Shown here piece after piece: positions 27,020-35,087 of a stretch of DNA of 64,000 nucleotides (position 1 is the stretch's first letter; every line of letters starts with the position of its first letter). Source of the stretch: JABSOG01 sp041583135 (GTDB lineage: Bacteria; Pseudomonadota; Gammaproteobacteria; Enterobacterales; Alteromonadaceae); the NCBI GenBank assembly GCA_041583135.1, contig JBFHGJ010000013.1:13495-77494 (forward strand), read 5' to 3'. The notes below the pieces were generated by a model, which saw only the letters and a list, made by a program, of their open reading frames with translations, did no database searches and was not told the DNA's origin. A program made the translations under genes and the position numbers.

Positions 27020-28086
27020 GCCAATCCGCCATCTTATTTATCGACCGCGACGGCACCTTAGTAGAAGAGCCGCCAATCGACAAACAGCTCGACAGCTTGG
27101 AGAAGCTGGTGTTTGAACCCATGGTCATTCCGGTATTAACCGCATTGCAAAACGCAGGTTACCAACTGGTGATGGTGTCAAATCAAGACGGCTTAGGCAC
27201 AGATTCGTTCCCGCAGGCCGATTTTGACCTGCCTCACGATAAAATGATGCAACTGTTTAGCTCTCAGGGCGTCAATTTTGCAGACGTGCTGATCTGCCCG
27301 CACTTTGATGCCGACAACTGCTCATGCCGCAAACCCAAATTGGGCTTGGTCAAAGACTATCTGCAACAAGGTAAAGTGGACTTTAAAAACAGCTTTGTTA
27401 TCGGCGACCGACAAACCGACATTGATCTGGCGCAAAACATGGGTATTGAAGGTATACGCTATGACAGAGAAACCCTTAACTGGCCTGCCATCGCCAAACA
27501 GCTGCTTGGCAACAACAGACAGGCAACAGTGAGCCGTAACACCTCAGAAACCCAAATCTCGGTCACCATCGATTTAGACGACAACAAAAAGTCGGATATC
27601 GACACCGGCATCGGCTTTTTTGACCACATGCTCGACCAAATTGCCACCCACGGCGGCTTTTATATGAACTGTAAAGTCTCTGGCGACTTGCACATTGACG
27701 ACCACCACAGCGTTGAAGACACCGCCCTTGCGTTAGGCCAAGCCCTTAAGCAAGCCTTGGGTAACAAACGTGGCATCAACCGCTTTGGTTTTGTCTTACC
27801 CATGGATGAGTGTCGCGCCGAATGTACGTTAGACTTATCTGGCCGCGCCTATTTGGTGTTTGATGCCGATTTACCACTGATGCAATTGGGCACGATGAAC
27901 ACCGAAATGGTGCCGCACTTTTTCCGCTCCCTAAGCGATGCCCTTGCCTGCACCTTACACCTTAAAACCGAAGGCGATAACACCCATCACAAGGTTGAAA
28001 GCCTATTCAAAGTGTTTGGCCGCGCGCTACGACAAGCAGTAAAAATTGAAGGTAACGACCTGCCAAGCTCAAAGGGGGTGTTGTAA
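27016..28086 (+). CDS. hisB: bifunctional histidinol-phosphatase / imidazoleglycerol-phosphate dehydratase
   Basis: 356 residues, two fused domains. The N-terminal HAD phosphatase (about 1-165) has FIDRDGTL, MVSNQDGLG, a zinc-binding CPHFDADNCSCRKP and GDRQTDI. The C-terminal dehydratase (about 170-356) has GFFDHMLDQ, DDHHSVEDTALALGQAL and a matching second HHK region. The fusion is the enterobacterial-type form. Overlaps hisC by four bases and abuts hisH. Confidence 0.98.
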   Translation: MSQSAILFIDRDGTLVEEPPIDKQLDSLEKLVFEPMVIPVLTALQNAGYQLVMVSNQDGLGTDSFPQADFDLPHDKMMQLFSSQGVNFADVLICPHFDADNCSCRKPKLGLVKDYLQQGKVDFKNSFVIGDRQTDIDLAQNMGIEGIRYDRETLNWPAIAKQLLGNNRQATVSRNTSETQISVTIDLDDNKKSDIDTGIGFFDHMLDQIATHGGFYMNCKVSGDLHIDDHHSVEDTALALGQALKQALGNKRGINRFGFVLPMDECRAECTLDLSGRAYLVFDADLPLMQLGTMNTEMVPHFFRSLSDALACTLHLKTEGDNTHHKVESLFKVFGRALRQAVKIEGNDLPSSKGVL

Positions 28087-28731
28087 ATGAACGTGATAGT
28101 CGATACCGGCTGCGCCAACCTCACCTCACTTAAGTTTGCAATTGAACGCTTAGGCGCTGCCATCACCATTAGCGCCGACAAAAGCGTGATCAATAGCGCC
28201 GATAGAGTGTTATTGCCCGGCGTAGGCACAGCCAAACACGCGATGCAAAACTTAAATGCGCTCGATTTGGTCACCACCATCAAAGCCCTAGAACAGCCGG
28301 TGCTCGGCATTTGTTTGGGTATGCAGTTGATGTGTAATTCGTCAAAAGAAGGTGTTGACGGTGAAGTAGTTGATTGCCTTGGCATTATTCCAACAGACAT
28401 CATTACCTTGTGCCAAGATAAAGCCAACCCACTGCGCACGCCGCACATGGGCTGGAATACCTTAGCAACAGTATCAAGCCACCCATTATTTAACGGCATA
28501 AAGCCAGAGGACTATTTTTACTATGTGCATAGCTTTGGCGCGCCGGTAAGTGAATACACCTTAGCAAGTTGCCATTACGGCGCTTATGTAGACCCAGCCA
28601 AAGGCGGTGAAGGCGTTAATTTCTCCGCGGCCCTTGGCAACAAGAACTTTTGCGGCGTGCAATTTCACCCAGAGCGCTCAGGCAAAATCGGCGCCAAGCT
28701 ACTGAATAACTTTTTGGAGATAAAGCCATGA
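28087..28731 (+). CDS. hisH: imidazole glycerol phosphate synthase, glutaminase subunit
   Basis: 214 residues, class I glutamine amidotransferase. The nucleophile motif is GICLGMQLM, the oxyanion region PGVGTAKHAM, and the catalytic His-Glu is in CGVQFHPERS. It supplies ammonia to HisF. It follows the hisB stop with no gap and overlaps hisA by four bases. Confidence 0.97.
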   Translation: MNVIVDTGCANLTSLKFAIERLGAAITISADKSVINSADRVLLPGVGTAKHAMQNLNALDLVTTIKALEQPVLGICLGMQLMCNSSKEGVDGEVVDCLGIIPTDIITLCQDKANPLRTPHMGWNTLATVSSHPLFNGIKPEDYFYYVHSFGAPVSEYTLASCHYGAYVDPAKGGEGVNFSAALGNKNFCGVQFHPERSGKIGAKLLNNFLEIKP

Positions 28732-29471
28732 TCATTCCAGCGATAGACTTAATTGGCGGGCAAACCGTCAGGCTCTTTCAGGGCGATTATGGCAAGCAAA
28801 CCAGCTATAGCAAAACGCCGCTGGAGATCAAAGCCAGCTACTTTGACCAAGGTGCGCAAATTCTTCACTTGGTAGATTTAGACGGTGCCAAAGATGCCTC
28901 AAAACGTCAGCTCGAACTTTTAAAAAGCCTGATCGACCAAGACAATGGCAACATGCTGATCCAGGTTGGCGGCGGCGTACGCAGCAAACAAGATGTTGAA
29001 AACCTGCTCGCCATCGGTGCCGACCGCGTGGTTATTGGTTCATTGGCAATTAAAGAGCCAGAAACCGTAAAGGGCTGGATTGAAACCTTTGGCAACGACA
29101 AAATCGTGTTGGCGCTGGATATCAATATCGATAGCGACGGCAATAAAAACCTGCCCACCCATGGCTGGATAGAATCAAGCGGCGTCACCTTAGAAAGCCT
29201 GCTGGCACAATATCAAGACGTGCAGGTAAAACACGTTCTTTGCACTGACATTAGCAAAGATGGCACCTTATCAGGCTCAAACGTCGCGCTATATCAAGAA
29301 TTGGTTACTGCCTACCCTGAAATCGACTGGCAGGCATCTGGCGGTATTGGTTCACTTGATGATATCAGAGCGCTTAAACCCACCAAGGTTGCAGGCGTGA
29401 TCTTAGGCAAAGCCCTGCTCGATGGTAAATTCACGCTTAAGGAGGCCATTCAATGCTGGCAAGACGCATAA
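28728..29471 (+). CDS. hisA: ProFAR isomerase
   Basis: 247 residues, (beta-alpha)8 barrel with two phosphate-binding halves. MIIPAIDLIGGQTVRLFQGDY contains the first catalytic Asp; IQVGGGVRSKQDVENLLAIGA and CTDISKDGTLSG contain the phosphate loops and second acid. Catalyses the Amadori rearrangement preceding HisF. The 3' end overlaps hisF by 19 bases. Confidence 0.97.
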   Translation: MIIPAIDLIGGQTVRLFQGDYGKQTSYSKTPLEIKASYFDQGAQILHLVDLDGAKDASKRQLELLKSLIDQDNGNMLIQVGGGVRSKQDVENLLAIGADRVVIGSLAIKEPETVKGWIETFGNDKIVLALDINIDSDGNKNLPTHGWIESSGVTLESLLAQYQDVQVKHVLCTDISKDGTLSGSNVALYQELVTAYPEIDWQASGGIGSLDDIRALKPTKVAGVILGKALLDGKFTLKEAIQCWQDA

Positions 29472-30226
29472 TTCCCTGTTTAGATGTTCGTGACGGCCAA
29501 GTAGTCAAAGGGGTGCAGTTTCGCAATCACGAGATCATCGGTGACATCGTACCGCTGGCGGCCAAATATGCCGAACAAGGCGCTGATGAATTGGTGTTTT
29601 ACGACATTACTGCCAGCTCAGATAATCGCGTGGTCGATAAGTCATGGGTGAGCCGTATTGCCGAGGTTATCGACATTCCATTTTGCGTTGCCGGTGGCAT
29701 TAAAAACGCCGAGCAGGCACAGCGCATTTTAGAAATGGGTGCCGATAAGATCTCAATCAACTCACCTGCGTTATCAGACCCAACACTTATCAGCCGCTTG
29801 GCCGAGCAGTTTGGTATTCAGTGTATAGTGGTCGGCATCGACAGCTACTTTTGCAAAGAGACCGGACAATACCAAGTTCACCAGTTTACCGGCGATGAAA
29901 AGACCGTACAAAAAACCCAATGGCAAACCTTTGACTGGATACAAGAGGTGCAAAAACGCGGCGCTGGCGAAATTGTGCTCAACTGCATGAACAAAGACGG
30001 CGTAAGAGATGGCTACGATATTGAACAGCTCAGTCAGGCCCGTGCAGTTTGCAGCGTGCCGTTAATTGCCTCTGGCGGCGCCGGTGAAATGCACCACTTT
30101 AAAGATGTATTTGAACAGGCTGATGTCGATGGCGCACTGGCCGCCAGCGTGTTTCACAAAAACATCTTTGATGTGCCATCACTCAAACACTACTTAAACC
30201 AACAAAACGTCGAGGTACGCCTGTGA
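29453..30226 (+). CDS. hisF: imidazole glycerol phosphate synthase, cyclase subunit
   Basis: 257 residues, barrel paralogue of HisA. RIIPCLDVRDGQVVKGVQF with the catalytic Asp, FCVAGGIKNAEQA, VVGIDSYFCKETG, LNCMNKDGVRDGYD and ASGGAGEM are diagnostic. The ATG at 29453 is preceded by AAGGAGG inside hisA. It forms a heterodimer with HisH, producing IGP and AICAR. Confidence 0.97.
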   Translation: MLARRIIPCLDVRDGQVVKGVQFRNHEIIGDIVPLAAKYAEQGADELVFYDITASSDNRVVDKSWVSRIAEVIDIPFCVAGGIKNAEQAQRILEMGADKISINSPALSDPTLISRLAEQFGIQCIVVGIDSYFCKETGQYQVHQFTGDEKTVQKTQWQTFDWIQEVQKRGAGEIVLNCMNKDGVRDGYDIEQLSQARAVCSVPLIASGGAGEMHHFKDVFEQADVDGALAASVFHKNIFDVPSLKHYLNQQNVEVRL

Positions 30227-30840
30227 ACGTCAACAAAAACAACTATACCGAGCTTGCCTGGGACAAAATGGACGGACTCATTCCAGTCGTGGTGCAGCAC
30301 CAGTTTTCAGGCTTAGTCCTGATGCAAGGTTATATGAGCCAAGAGGCGATTGAGAAAACCTTTGATAGCGGTTTGGTCACCTTTTACAGCCGTTCAAAAC
30401 AGCGGCTGTGGACCAAAGGTGAAGCGTCGGGCAATCACCTAAAACTCATCAGCCTCGCAGCCGATTGCGACAGCGACTGTCTAATTGCGATGGCAGAGCC
30501 TGTTGGCCCAACCTGCCACCTCGGCACCGATAGCTGCTGGGCAAACGATGCCAAATCGGATTTAAGCTTTATTGCCGAGCTAGAAGAAGTGATCAAATCT
30601 CGCAAAGGCCAAGACCCAACAACCAGCTACACCGCGTCGCTCTATGACAAAGGCATCAAGCGCATCGCCCAAAAGGTAGGTGAAGAAGGTGTTGAAACCG
30701 CCCTCGCTGCCGCCACCGGCGATATAGAAGAGTTAAAAAACGAATCCGCCGACCTACTCTACCACCTGCTGGTACTGCTCCAGTCCTGTGATTTAGAATT
30801 AAACGACGTGATTAAGGTGCTTAAAAACAGGCATAAATAA
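30223..30840 (+). CDS. hisIE: bifunctional phosphoribosyl-AMP cyclohydrolase / phosphoribosyl-ATP pyrophosphatase
   Basis: 205 residues. The HisI half (about 1-115) has LVLMQGYMSQEAIEKT, FYSRSKQRLWTKGE and the zinc-binding CDSDC and GPTCH segments. The HisE half (about 120-205) has TSYTASLYDKGIKRIAQKVG and LLYHLLVLL. Steps two and three of the pathway. Last gene of the operon; no strong T-rich terminator follows, but palindromic repeats begin 41 bases downstream. Confidence 0.97.
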   Translation: MNVNKNNYTELAWDKMDGLIPVVVQHQFSGLVLMQGYMSQEAIEKTFDSGLVTFYSRSKQRLWTKGEASGNHLKLISLAADCDSDCLIAMAEPVGPTCHLGTDSCWANDAKSDLSFIAELEEVIKSRKGQDPTTSYTASLYDKGIKRIAQKVGEEGVETALAAATGDIEELKNESADLLYHLLVLLQSCDLELNDVIKVLKNRHK

Positions 30841-30881
30841 AACCAAACCAGAACAAACCACCTATACCCACAACACTAAAC

Positions 30882-30942
30882 GGGGTCGGAGTGTTTGATA
30901 TTGGTGAACGCTCGCGTTCCCGTTATCAAACACTCTGACCCC
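30882..30942. repeat. REP-like palindrome, copy 1
   Basis: The 19-base left arm (30882-30900) pairs with 30924-30942 with one wobble; an inner GAACGC/GCGTTC stem forms the tip. The outer arms (GGGGTC...GACCCC) resemble RAYT-associated REP elements of other gammaproteobacteria. Confidence 0.85.
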
Positions 30943-31035
30943 ATCTACGAAGAGCCCCAACACCAAGCTAGAATCAACCTCCGCTACAACCCAACACCAA
31001 GCACAAATCATCCACCTCTATCCACAACACCAAAC

Positions 31036-31096
31036 GGGGCTGGAGTGTTTGATATTGGTGAACGCTCGCGTTCCCGTTATCAAACACTCCGGCCCC
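31036..31096. repeat. REP-like palindrome, copy 2
   Basis: Exactly 154 bases from copy 1 with an identical tip. Arm differences are compensatory (a T-A pair becomes C-G; another becomes a T-G wobble), so the folded form appears to be under selection or copied as a folded strand. Confidence 0.85.
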
Positions 31097-31230
31097 AGCT
31101 ACGAAGAGCCCCAACGCCAAGCTCGAATAGACCTCCACTACAACCCAACACCAAGCTCGAATCTACCTCCGCTACAACCTCAACACCAAGCTCGAATCAA
31201 CCTCCGCTACAACCCATCACCAAGCACAAA

Positions 31231-31449
31231 TCAACCACCAACCCCAACATACACAGGATCAACCCCCTTTAATACCCAATCTGCCCAATCCCAAAGCGGC
31301 TCCATCACCTTCGGCCAATGCATCAATACCCAACCTAAACCAACAACAATTGCCGCAAATATTGCCAAGGTCAAAGCGCCGCCTGCTCTGCACTTTTTCG
31401 GGAAAATATAAAATGCAGATCTTAAAAGACCAACAGATCCCATTACCAA
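31231..31449 (-). pseudogene. possible remnant of a membrane-protein gene
   Basis: A short frame on the minus strand contains a credible membrane helix followed by a tryptophan-rich segment (ALTLAIFAAIVVGLGW...PLWDWADWV), running into the tandem repeats at its C-terminus. The start would be TTG (31449) or ATG (31443) with no good ribosome site, and a neighbouring frame also has protein-like text. This may be a decayed or frameshifted fragment; the rest of the 30841-31737 gap is repeats. Confidence 0.25.
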
Positions 31450-31487
31450 TCATTTTTTTCATCGTCATGCTCAGACGTCTTCACCCC

Positions 31488-31560
31488 GTAGTCAGGGCAT
31501 TTATGCCCGCAAGAACCATCGACGGCAGCCCAATCATGCGCCCATAAATGGGCTAACTAC
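31488..31560. repeat. second REP-like family, copy A
   Basis: A 73-bp unit starting GTAGTCAGGGCATTTATGCC and ending GGGCTAACTAC, with GTAGT/ACTAC ends inverted and two internal stems (GGGCATTTATGCCC; GCCCATAAATGGGC). Closely similar to copies at 31580 and 32635. Confidence 0.85.
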
Positions 31561-31579
31561 AACAAAACGCGCCTTTTAT

Positions 31580-31643
31580 GGCATTTATGCCCGCAAACCC
31601 TCGATTAATCGCCCGACCATGCGCCTATAAATAGGCTAACTAC
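31580..31643. repeat. second REP-like family, copy B (left end degraded)
   Basis: Shares GGCATTTATGCCCGCAAACC, the CGATTAATCGCCCG middle and the GGCTAACTAC end with copies A and C, but the GTAGTCAG left end is replaced by CCTTTTAT. Confidence 0.8.
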
Positions 31644-31737
31644 GGGCATCAATTGAATTAAATCACCATGATATTTGACCAAAACTTATTGTGGTCAATA
31701 ATTAACCTTATGAATAACTTCCCTAAAAGGTGTGTTA

Positions 31738-32601
31738 ATGCTCAATGTTGAGCTGGTCAGTCAGCGCAGCGATGAGGTGGTTGTGCTCGAATTCAACGCC
31801 TTTACCTTTGCTGGCGGTGAGCAGCATATTCGCTTTAAACCAAGCCATTTTGTGCCTGACTCCATCAAAGTTTTTACACGACTAAACAACAGCGATGACA
31901 TTTTACAACTGCTGATGGCCATTGATGCGCTAAAAGCACAATTTGCCAATGTACCGTTATATTTGACTGCTCCATATCTGCCCTATGCGCGACAAGACCG
32001 GCGCTGTTATCCGGGCGAAGCATTTGGTTTAAAGGTGATGGCTGAGCTATTAAATGCTCTTAACTGCGCGCAGATCACTTTATTTGATGTGCATAGCCCT
32101 GTTGCCTTTGAGCATATTAACAATCTGGTCAGTATCAGCGCCGTCGATATCATTACCAACCAATCTAAGTTAACCAATTTATTACGCAGCGAGCAGCTTG
32201 TTGCCGTAGCGCCAGATAAAGGTGCTCAAGGCATTGTTTTGGCATTGGTCGAAAGGCTTGGATTGAGACAATATGTCCTTGGCAATAAAACCCGCGCGGC
32301 CGTTAATGGTGAGGTGTTAGAAGTGGCCTTTAGCGGCGACGTTTTGGGCAAAAACTTGCTTATCGTCGATGATATTTGCGACGGCGGCAGAACCTTTATC
32401 GAAGCAGCCAAAGCGTTAAAGTCAATGGGCGCCAAATCTGTCTCTTTGTATATCACCCATGGCATATTCTCCGCTGGTTTAGCACCATTTGTTGGCCTTG
32501 TAGAGCACATATACACCACAAATACAATCTGCGAGCAATATTCACTCACGTTACCACAAGGCGTAACGCTGGAGGTGTTTGATGTGACCCATATGGCATA
32601 G
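31738..32601 (+). CDS. ribose-phosphate pyrophosphokinase-like protein, orphan form
   Basis: 287 residues from the ATG at 31738, seven bases after AAAAGG; the GTG at 31732 is an alternative. Contains the PRPP synthetase segment YLPYARQDRRCYPGEAFGLK, FDVHSPVAFEH, and the phosphoribosyl-binding loop LLIVDDICDGGRTF. It is shorter than housekeeping Prs (about 315) and diverges at the N-terminus (VVVLEFNAFTFAGGEQHIRF), like the second Prs forms found with nicotinamide phosphoribosyltransferase in NAD salvage. No such partner is adjacent. It may provide PRPP for a special pathway; the position after his may be incidental. It is flanked on both sides by REP-like repeats. Confidence 0.85.
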   Translation: MLNVELVSQRSDEVVVLEFNAFTFAGGEQHIRFKPSHFVPDSIKVFTRLNNSDDILQLLMAIDALKAQFANVPLYLTAPYLPYARQDRRCYPGEAFGLKVMAELLNALNCAQITLFDVHSPVAFEHINNLVSISAVDIITNQSKLTNLLRSEQLVAVAPDKGAQGIVLALVERLGLRQYVLGNKTRAAVNGEVLEVAFSGDVLGKNLLIVDDICDGGRTFIEAAKALKSMGAKSVSLYITHGIFSAGLAPFVGLVEHIYTTNTICEQYSLTLPQGVTLEVFDVTHMA

Positions 32602-32634
32602 CACCGGCAATTGCTCCTGCATTACCTTCACCTC

Positions 32635-32706
32635 GTAGTCAGGGCATTTATGCCCGCAAACCCTCGATTAACCGCCCGAACATGCGCCTATAAATAGGCT
32701 AACTAC
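32635..32706. repeat. second REP-like family, copy C
   Basis: Almost identical to copies A and B, with both ends (GTAGTCAGGG and GGCTAACTAC) intact, 34 bases after the PRPP synthetase stop. Confidence 0.85.
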
Positions 32707-32707
32707 A

Positions 32708-32739
32708 GCCGTAAGCTACGGCCATCGCTTCGCGATGGC
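32708..32739. repeat. two adjacent perfect hairpins
   Basis: GCCGTA-AGC-TACGGC (32708-32722) and GCCATCGC-TTC-GCGATGGC (32721-32739) sit between converging genes directly after REP copy C. There is no T run, so they may cap mRNAs rather than terminate intrinsically. Confidence 0.6.
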
Positions 32740-32747
32740 GAATCTGG

Positions 32748-33869
32748 TTAATCGCCTTGGGGCAATTCAAAATATTGATAAAACACCTTGTATAGCTCGG
32801 CACCTTGCAACAGCGCGCTAGAGGCGTTGTGCAGTATTGGAATGGCGTCACCGGGTAAAGTTACCGTGGTGAGCACATCATCTTCGCCATATTTGTCGAT
32901 GTTTAAAAACCTTGCCAAAGGTTCGCCTGCCGGGAGCACTTCGCCAAAGGGCGCTTTATACTCCACCAGCCCGCCTTTGGGTGCATAAACGATTTTGTAG
33001 TCTTTTAAATAGCAGCCATAACGCGTCATATTCAAAGGCTTATAGTGACAGCCACTTAACACGTTCATATGGCTTAAATAGCTCATCAGGCTGTCGCAAT
33101 CATGCTCGGCGGCTTCAAGATCGATCATTTCCTCAGAGCCAAGCTCTACGGTATATGATTGCTGCATGACCTCTAGCTGTCGGCCTTTTTCAGCAAAGGC
33201 GTTTGAAAGTGTCCACCAAGGTACAAAACACGCCTCATCTAAGGCGCCGTCAAATTCGTTGGGAATAAGCAGCACATGGGGAATATTAAAGTAGCTCGCC
33301 TGCGCTTTGGCATACTCCGGCACATACAAATGTTTGCTCGACTCGGGGCCGGTGTGTAAATCGAGCACTATGTCGGCCTCAAGTGCCATTTGTTGTAGAC
33401 TGTAGCACAATCTACGGGCGGTACTTAGGCCAAATGGATTGGCCATCGCCGTTTTAAGCGACTCTCTTAATTTGGCACGAAAGCGGGTTTTAATGTCTTG
33501 TTCACTGGCGTCGATATTACGACCGACAAATTCGTCCAAAAACGACAGATCACAATGATACATGCGGTTCCAGTTTACGCCGGTTACCGGGTCAAAGCGG
33601 CCATAGGTATAGTCGCCGGATTTTTGATTTAAACCAATCGGGTTGGCTTGCGGCACTATGGTCATCTCGCCGCATATTTCAATTTGCGAGAGCCGTTCAA
33701 GTAGCTGATAAATAACCGCATTACCTTGTAACTCCGCGCCATGAAGATTGGCCTGAATATACACCTTAGGTCCGGGGTTAACACCTTTGACTTTAAATAT
33801 GGTGATCTTGTGATCATGCCCACTAATGGCCTCGCCAACACTGATCTGTTGCTTTTGAATAACCGACAT
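32748..33869 (-). CDS. succinylglutamate desuccinylase/aspartoacylase-family zinc hydrolase
   Basis: 373 residues. Zinc-carboxypeptidase fold with NLHGAELQGN (His43 and Glu46 as zinc ligands), LDLHTGPES (His172) and the likely catalytic Glu242 in VELGSEE. The family removes acyl groups from N-acyl amino acids (AstE, aspartoacylase, N-alpha-acetyl-L-2,4-diaminobutyrate deacetylase). It is the last gene of a tightly packed lysine operon containing dapD but no dapE, nine bases after the decarboxylase gene. I infer that it removes the succinyl group added by DapD, in place of or in addition to DapE. Other N-acyl substrates are possible. Confidence 0.82.
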   Translation of the reverse strand: MSVIQKQQISVGEAISGHDHKITIFKVKGVNPGPKVYIQANLHGAELQGNAVIYQLLERLSQIEICGEMTIVPQANPIGLNQKSGDYTYGRFDPVTGVNWNRMYHCDLSFLDEFVGRNIDASEQDIKTRFRAKLRESLKTAMANPFGLSTARRLCYSLQQMALEADIVLDLHTGPESSKHLYVPEYAKAQASYFNIPHVLLIPNEFDGALDEACFVPWWTLSNAFAEKGRQLEVMQQSYTVELGSEEMIDLEAAEHDCDSLMSYLSHMNVLSGCHYKPLNMTRYGCYLKDYKIVYAPKGGLVEYKAPFGEVLPAGEPLARFLNIDKYGEDDVLTTVTLPGDAIPILHNASSALLQGAELYKVFYQYFELPQGD

Positions 33870-33878
33870 GCCCTACTC

Positions 33879-35087
33879 CTACCTTAACCAACTCGAAGCG
33901 TCTTGCGCTTCACGTAATACTTCAATTTGCCCTTGGTAAACCACCGCCTCACCGGGCAACGTATGACACAGAAAAAACGGCATACTTTCAGTGAAACCAT
34001 AGGCCCCGCATTGTGAAAAGATCAGATGGTCGTTTGCCCCGATATCCGCCGGTAAATCAAACACCCCGAGTTTATCCAGCCCTGTACATAGCGGGCCGTA
34101 AACGGCCTGTTCAATAAGTGCAGCGTCACTTTGCCGCTTAAGTGTGGCAGGAAATGCCTGACCTGCAATAGCCGGACGCATTAAATGATTCACCCCACCG
34201 GCCATGATCAATTGATGCTGACCACTGTTGTGTTTTTGCTCAACCACTGGACACACGTAGTAGCCGAATTGGCCGATGGCATAGCGTCCTAGTTCCATCC
34301 ACAAAGACCTCGCATAGGTTTTCGATTTCGCTTGCGCAAGTGCCGTTTCAACATCACGCCAATCAAGGGCTTGGCTTTCGTCGTCATACGCAATACCAAG
34401 GCCGCCGCCTAAGTCCAGCACTTGATAATCCAGCCCTAATTTGTCGGCAAGCCCATTGAGCGGCTCGCTCATCGCTTGCCACAGTTCGCTAAGCCTTTGT
34501 GCACTGAGAACATTGCCCCACTGAAAGATGTGCAACCCTTTTACCTCAACACCTTTGAGTTCGTCCAAATCAATCGCAAGCCAATCTTCTGCCGACATCC
34601 CAAATGGTGTAACCGCACAACCGCCAAGCGGATTATGACGGCCGTCTTCTTCATCCCAGCGCAACTGCACTCTGAGCAGCACTTGTGGGGTGAAATCAAC
34701 CTCAGCGGCCAAAGCGTTTAAGTCATTTAGCTGACCAATACTTTCAACCACATAAGTTCTAACCCCCTGCTGCAAAAAGTAGCTCAGTTGCTTTGGTGAT
34801 TTGGCAGGGCCGGTATTTAAAATACGTTCAGGCGCAACGCCTTGAGCCAGCACCTGATTTAACTCGCCCACGCTGGCAACATCAAAATTAAAGCCGTTGT
34901 TGGCCAGCACCTGAATGACTTTTGACAAAGGGTTTGCCTTTACCGCATACCAGAGCTTAACGTCTGCCTTAGCCAGTTGTTTAATATGCTGCTCAAACCG
35001 GTCTAAATCGTAAACAAAAAACGGCGCGTCAAACTGCCGACATAGCGTATCGATGGCATTGGTTATAGACTCTGGTAAGGCGGTCAT
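33879..35087 (-). CDS. PLP-dependent fold-III decarboxylase, atypical for LysA
   Basis: 402 residues of the alanine-racemase-fold decarboxylases. Lys50 in WYAVKANPL binds PLP; FDVASVGEL, GGGLGIAYD and ELGRYAIGQFGYYV follow. The active-site segment reads GPLCTGLDKLG (Cys334) instead of the CESGD of ordinary diaminopimelate decarboxylase, and the C-terminus reads SQCGAYGFTESMPFFLCH. Both resemble the decarboxylases of siderophore and antibiotic pathways (PvsE/BtrK-like). Context in a lysC-dap operon argues for a diaminopimelate-related substrate, perhaps the N-succinyl form. The start shares a base with the dapD stop. Ordinary LysA activity cannot be excluded. Confidence 0.8.
   Translation of the reverse strand: MTALPESITNAIDTLCRQFDAPFFVYDLDRFEQHIKQLAKADVKLWYAVKANPLSKVIQVLANNGFNFDVASVGELNQVLAQGVAPERILNTGPAKSPKQLSYFLQQGVRTYVVESIGQLNDLNALAAEVDFTPQVLLRVQLRWDEEDGRHNPLGGCAVTPFGMSAEDWLAIDLDELKGVEVKGLHIFQWGNVLSAQRLSELWQAMSEPLNGLADKLGLDYQVLDLGGGLGIAYDDESQALDWRDVETALAQAKSKTYARSLWMELGRYAIGQFGYYVCPVVEQKHNSGQHQLIMAGGVNHLMRPAIAGQAFPATLKRQSDAALIEQAVYGPLCTGLDKLGVFDLPADIGANDHLIFSQCGAYGFTESMPFFLCHTLPGEAVVYQGQIEVLREAQDASSWLR

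Larger units (their letters stand above)
30873..31253. repeat. 34-bp tandem repeat array interrupted by palindromic repeats
   Basis: Copies of a C/A-rich unit (core CACCAAGCTCGAATCAACCT) begin at 30961, 30995, 31028, 31115, 31149, 31184 and 31218, spaced 33-35 bases except where a palindrome intervenes. The palindromes lie between units at the CACCAAACGGGG junction, giving a higher-order period of 154 bases. The plus strand is very poor in G in the unit. The open frames across it repeat the same peptide and look incidental. Confidence 0.9.

Noticed and set aside
27987..28499. 170-codon frame antisense to hisB/hisH
   Set aside because: It lies fully opposite well-conserved his genes and has no recognisable motif.
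30961..31253. CRISPR-like array of 34-bp repeats
   Set aside because: Units are head to tail with no unique spacers and no cas gene is nearby.
30895..31411. Open frames of 120-125 codons across the tandem repeats
   Set aside because: They repeat the same Pro/Ser/Asn peptide because the DNA is a tandem repeat; there is no ribosome site and the REP palindrome is translated in them.
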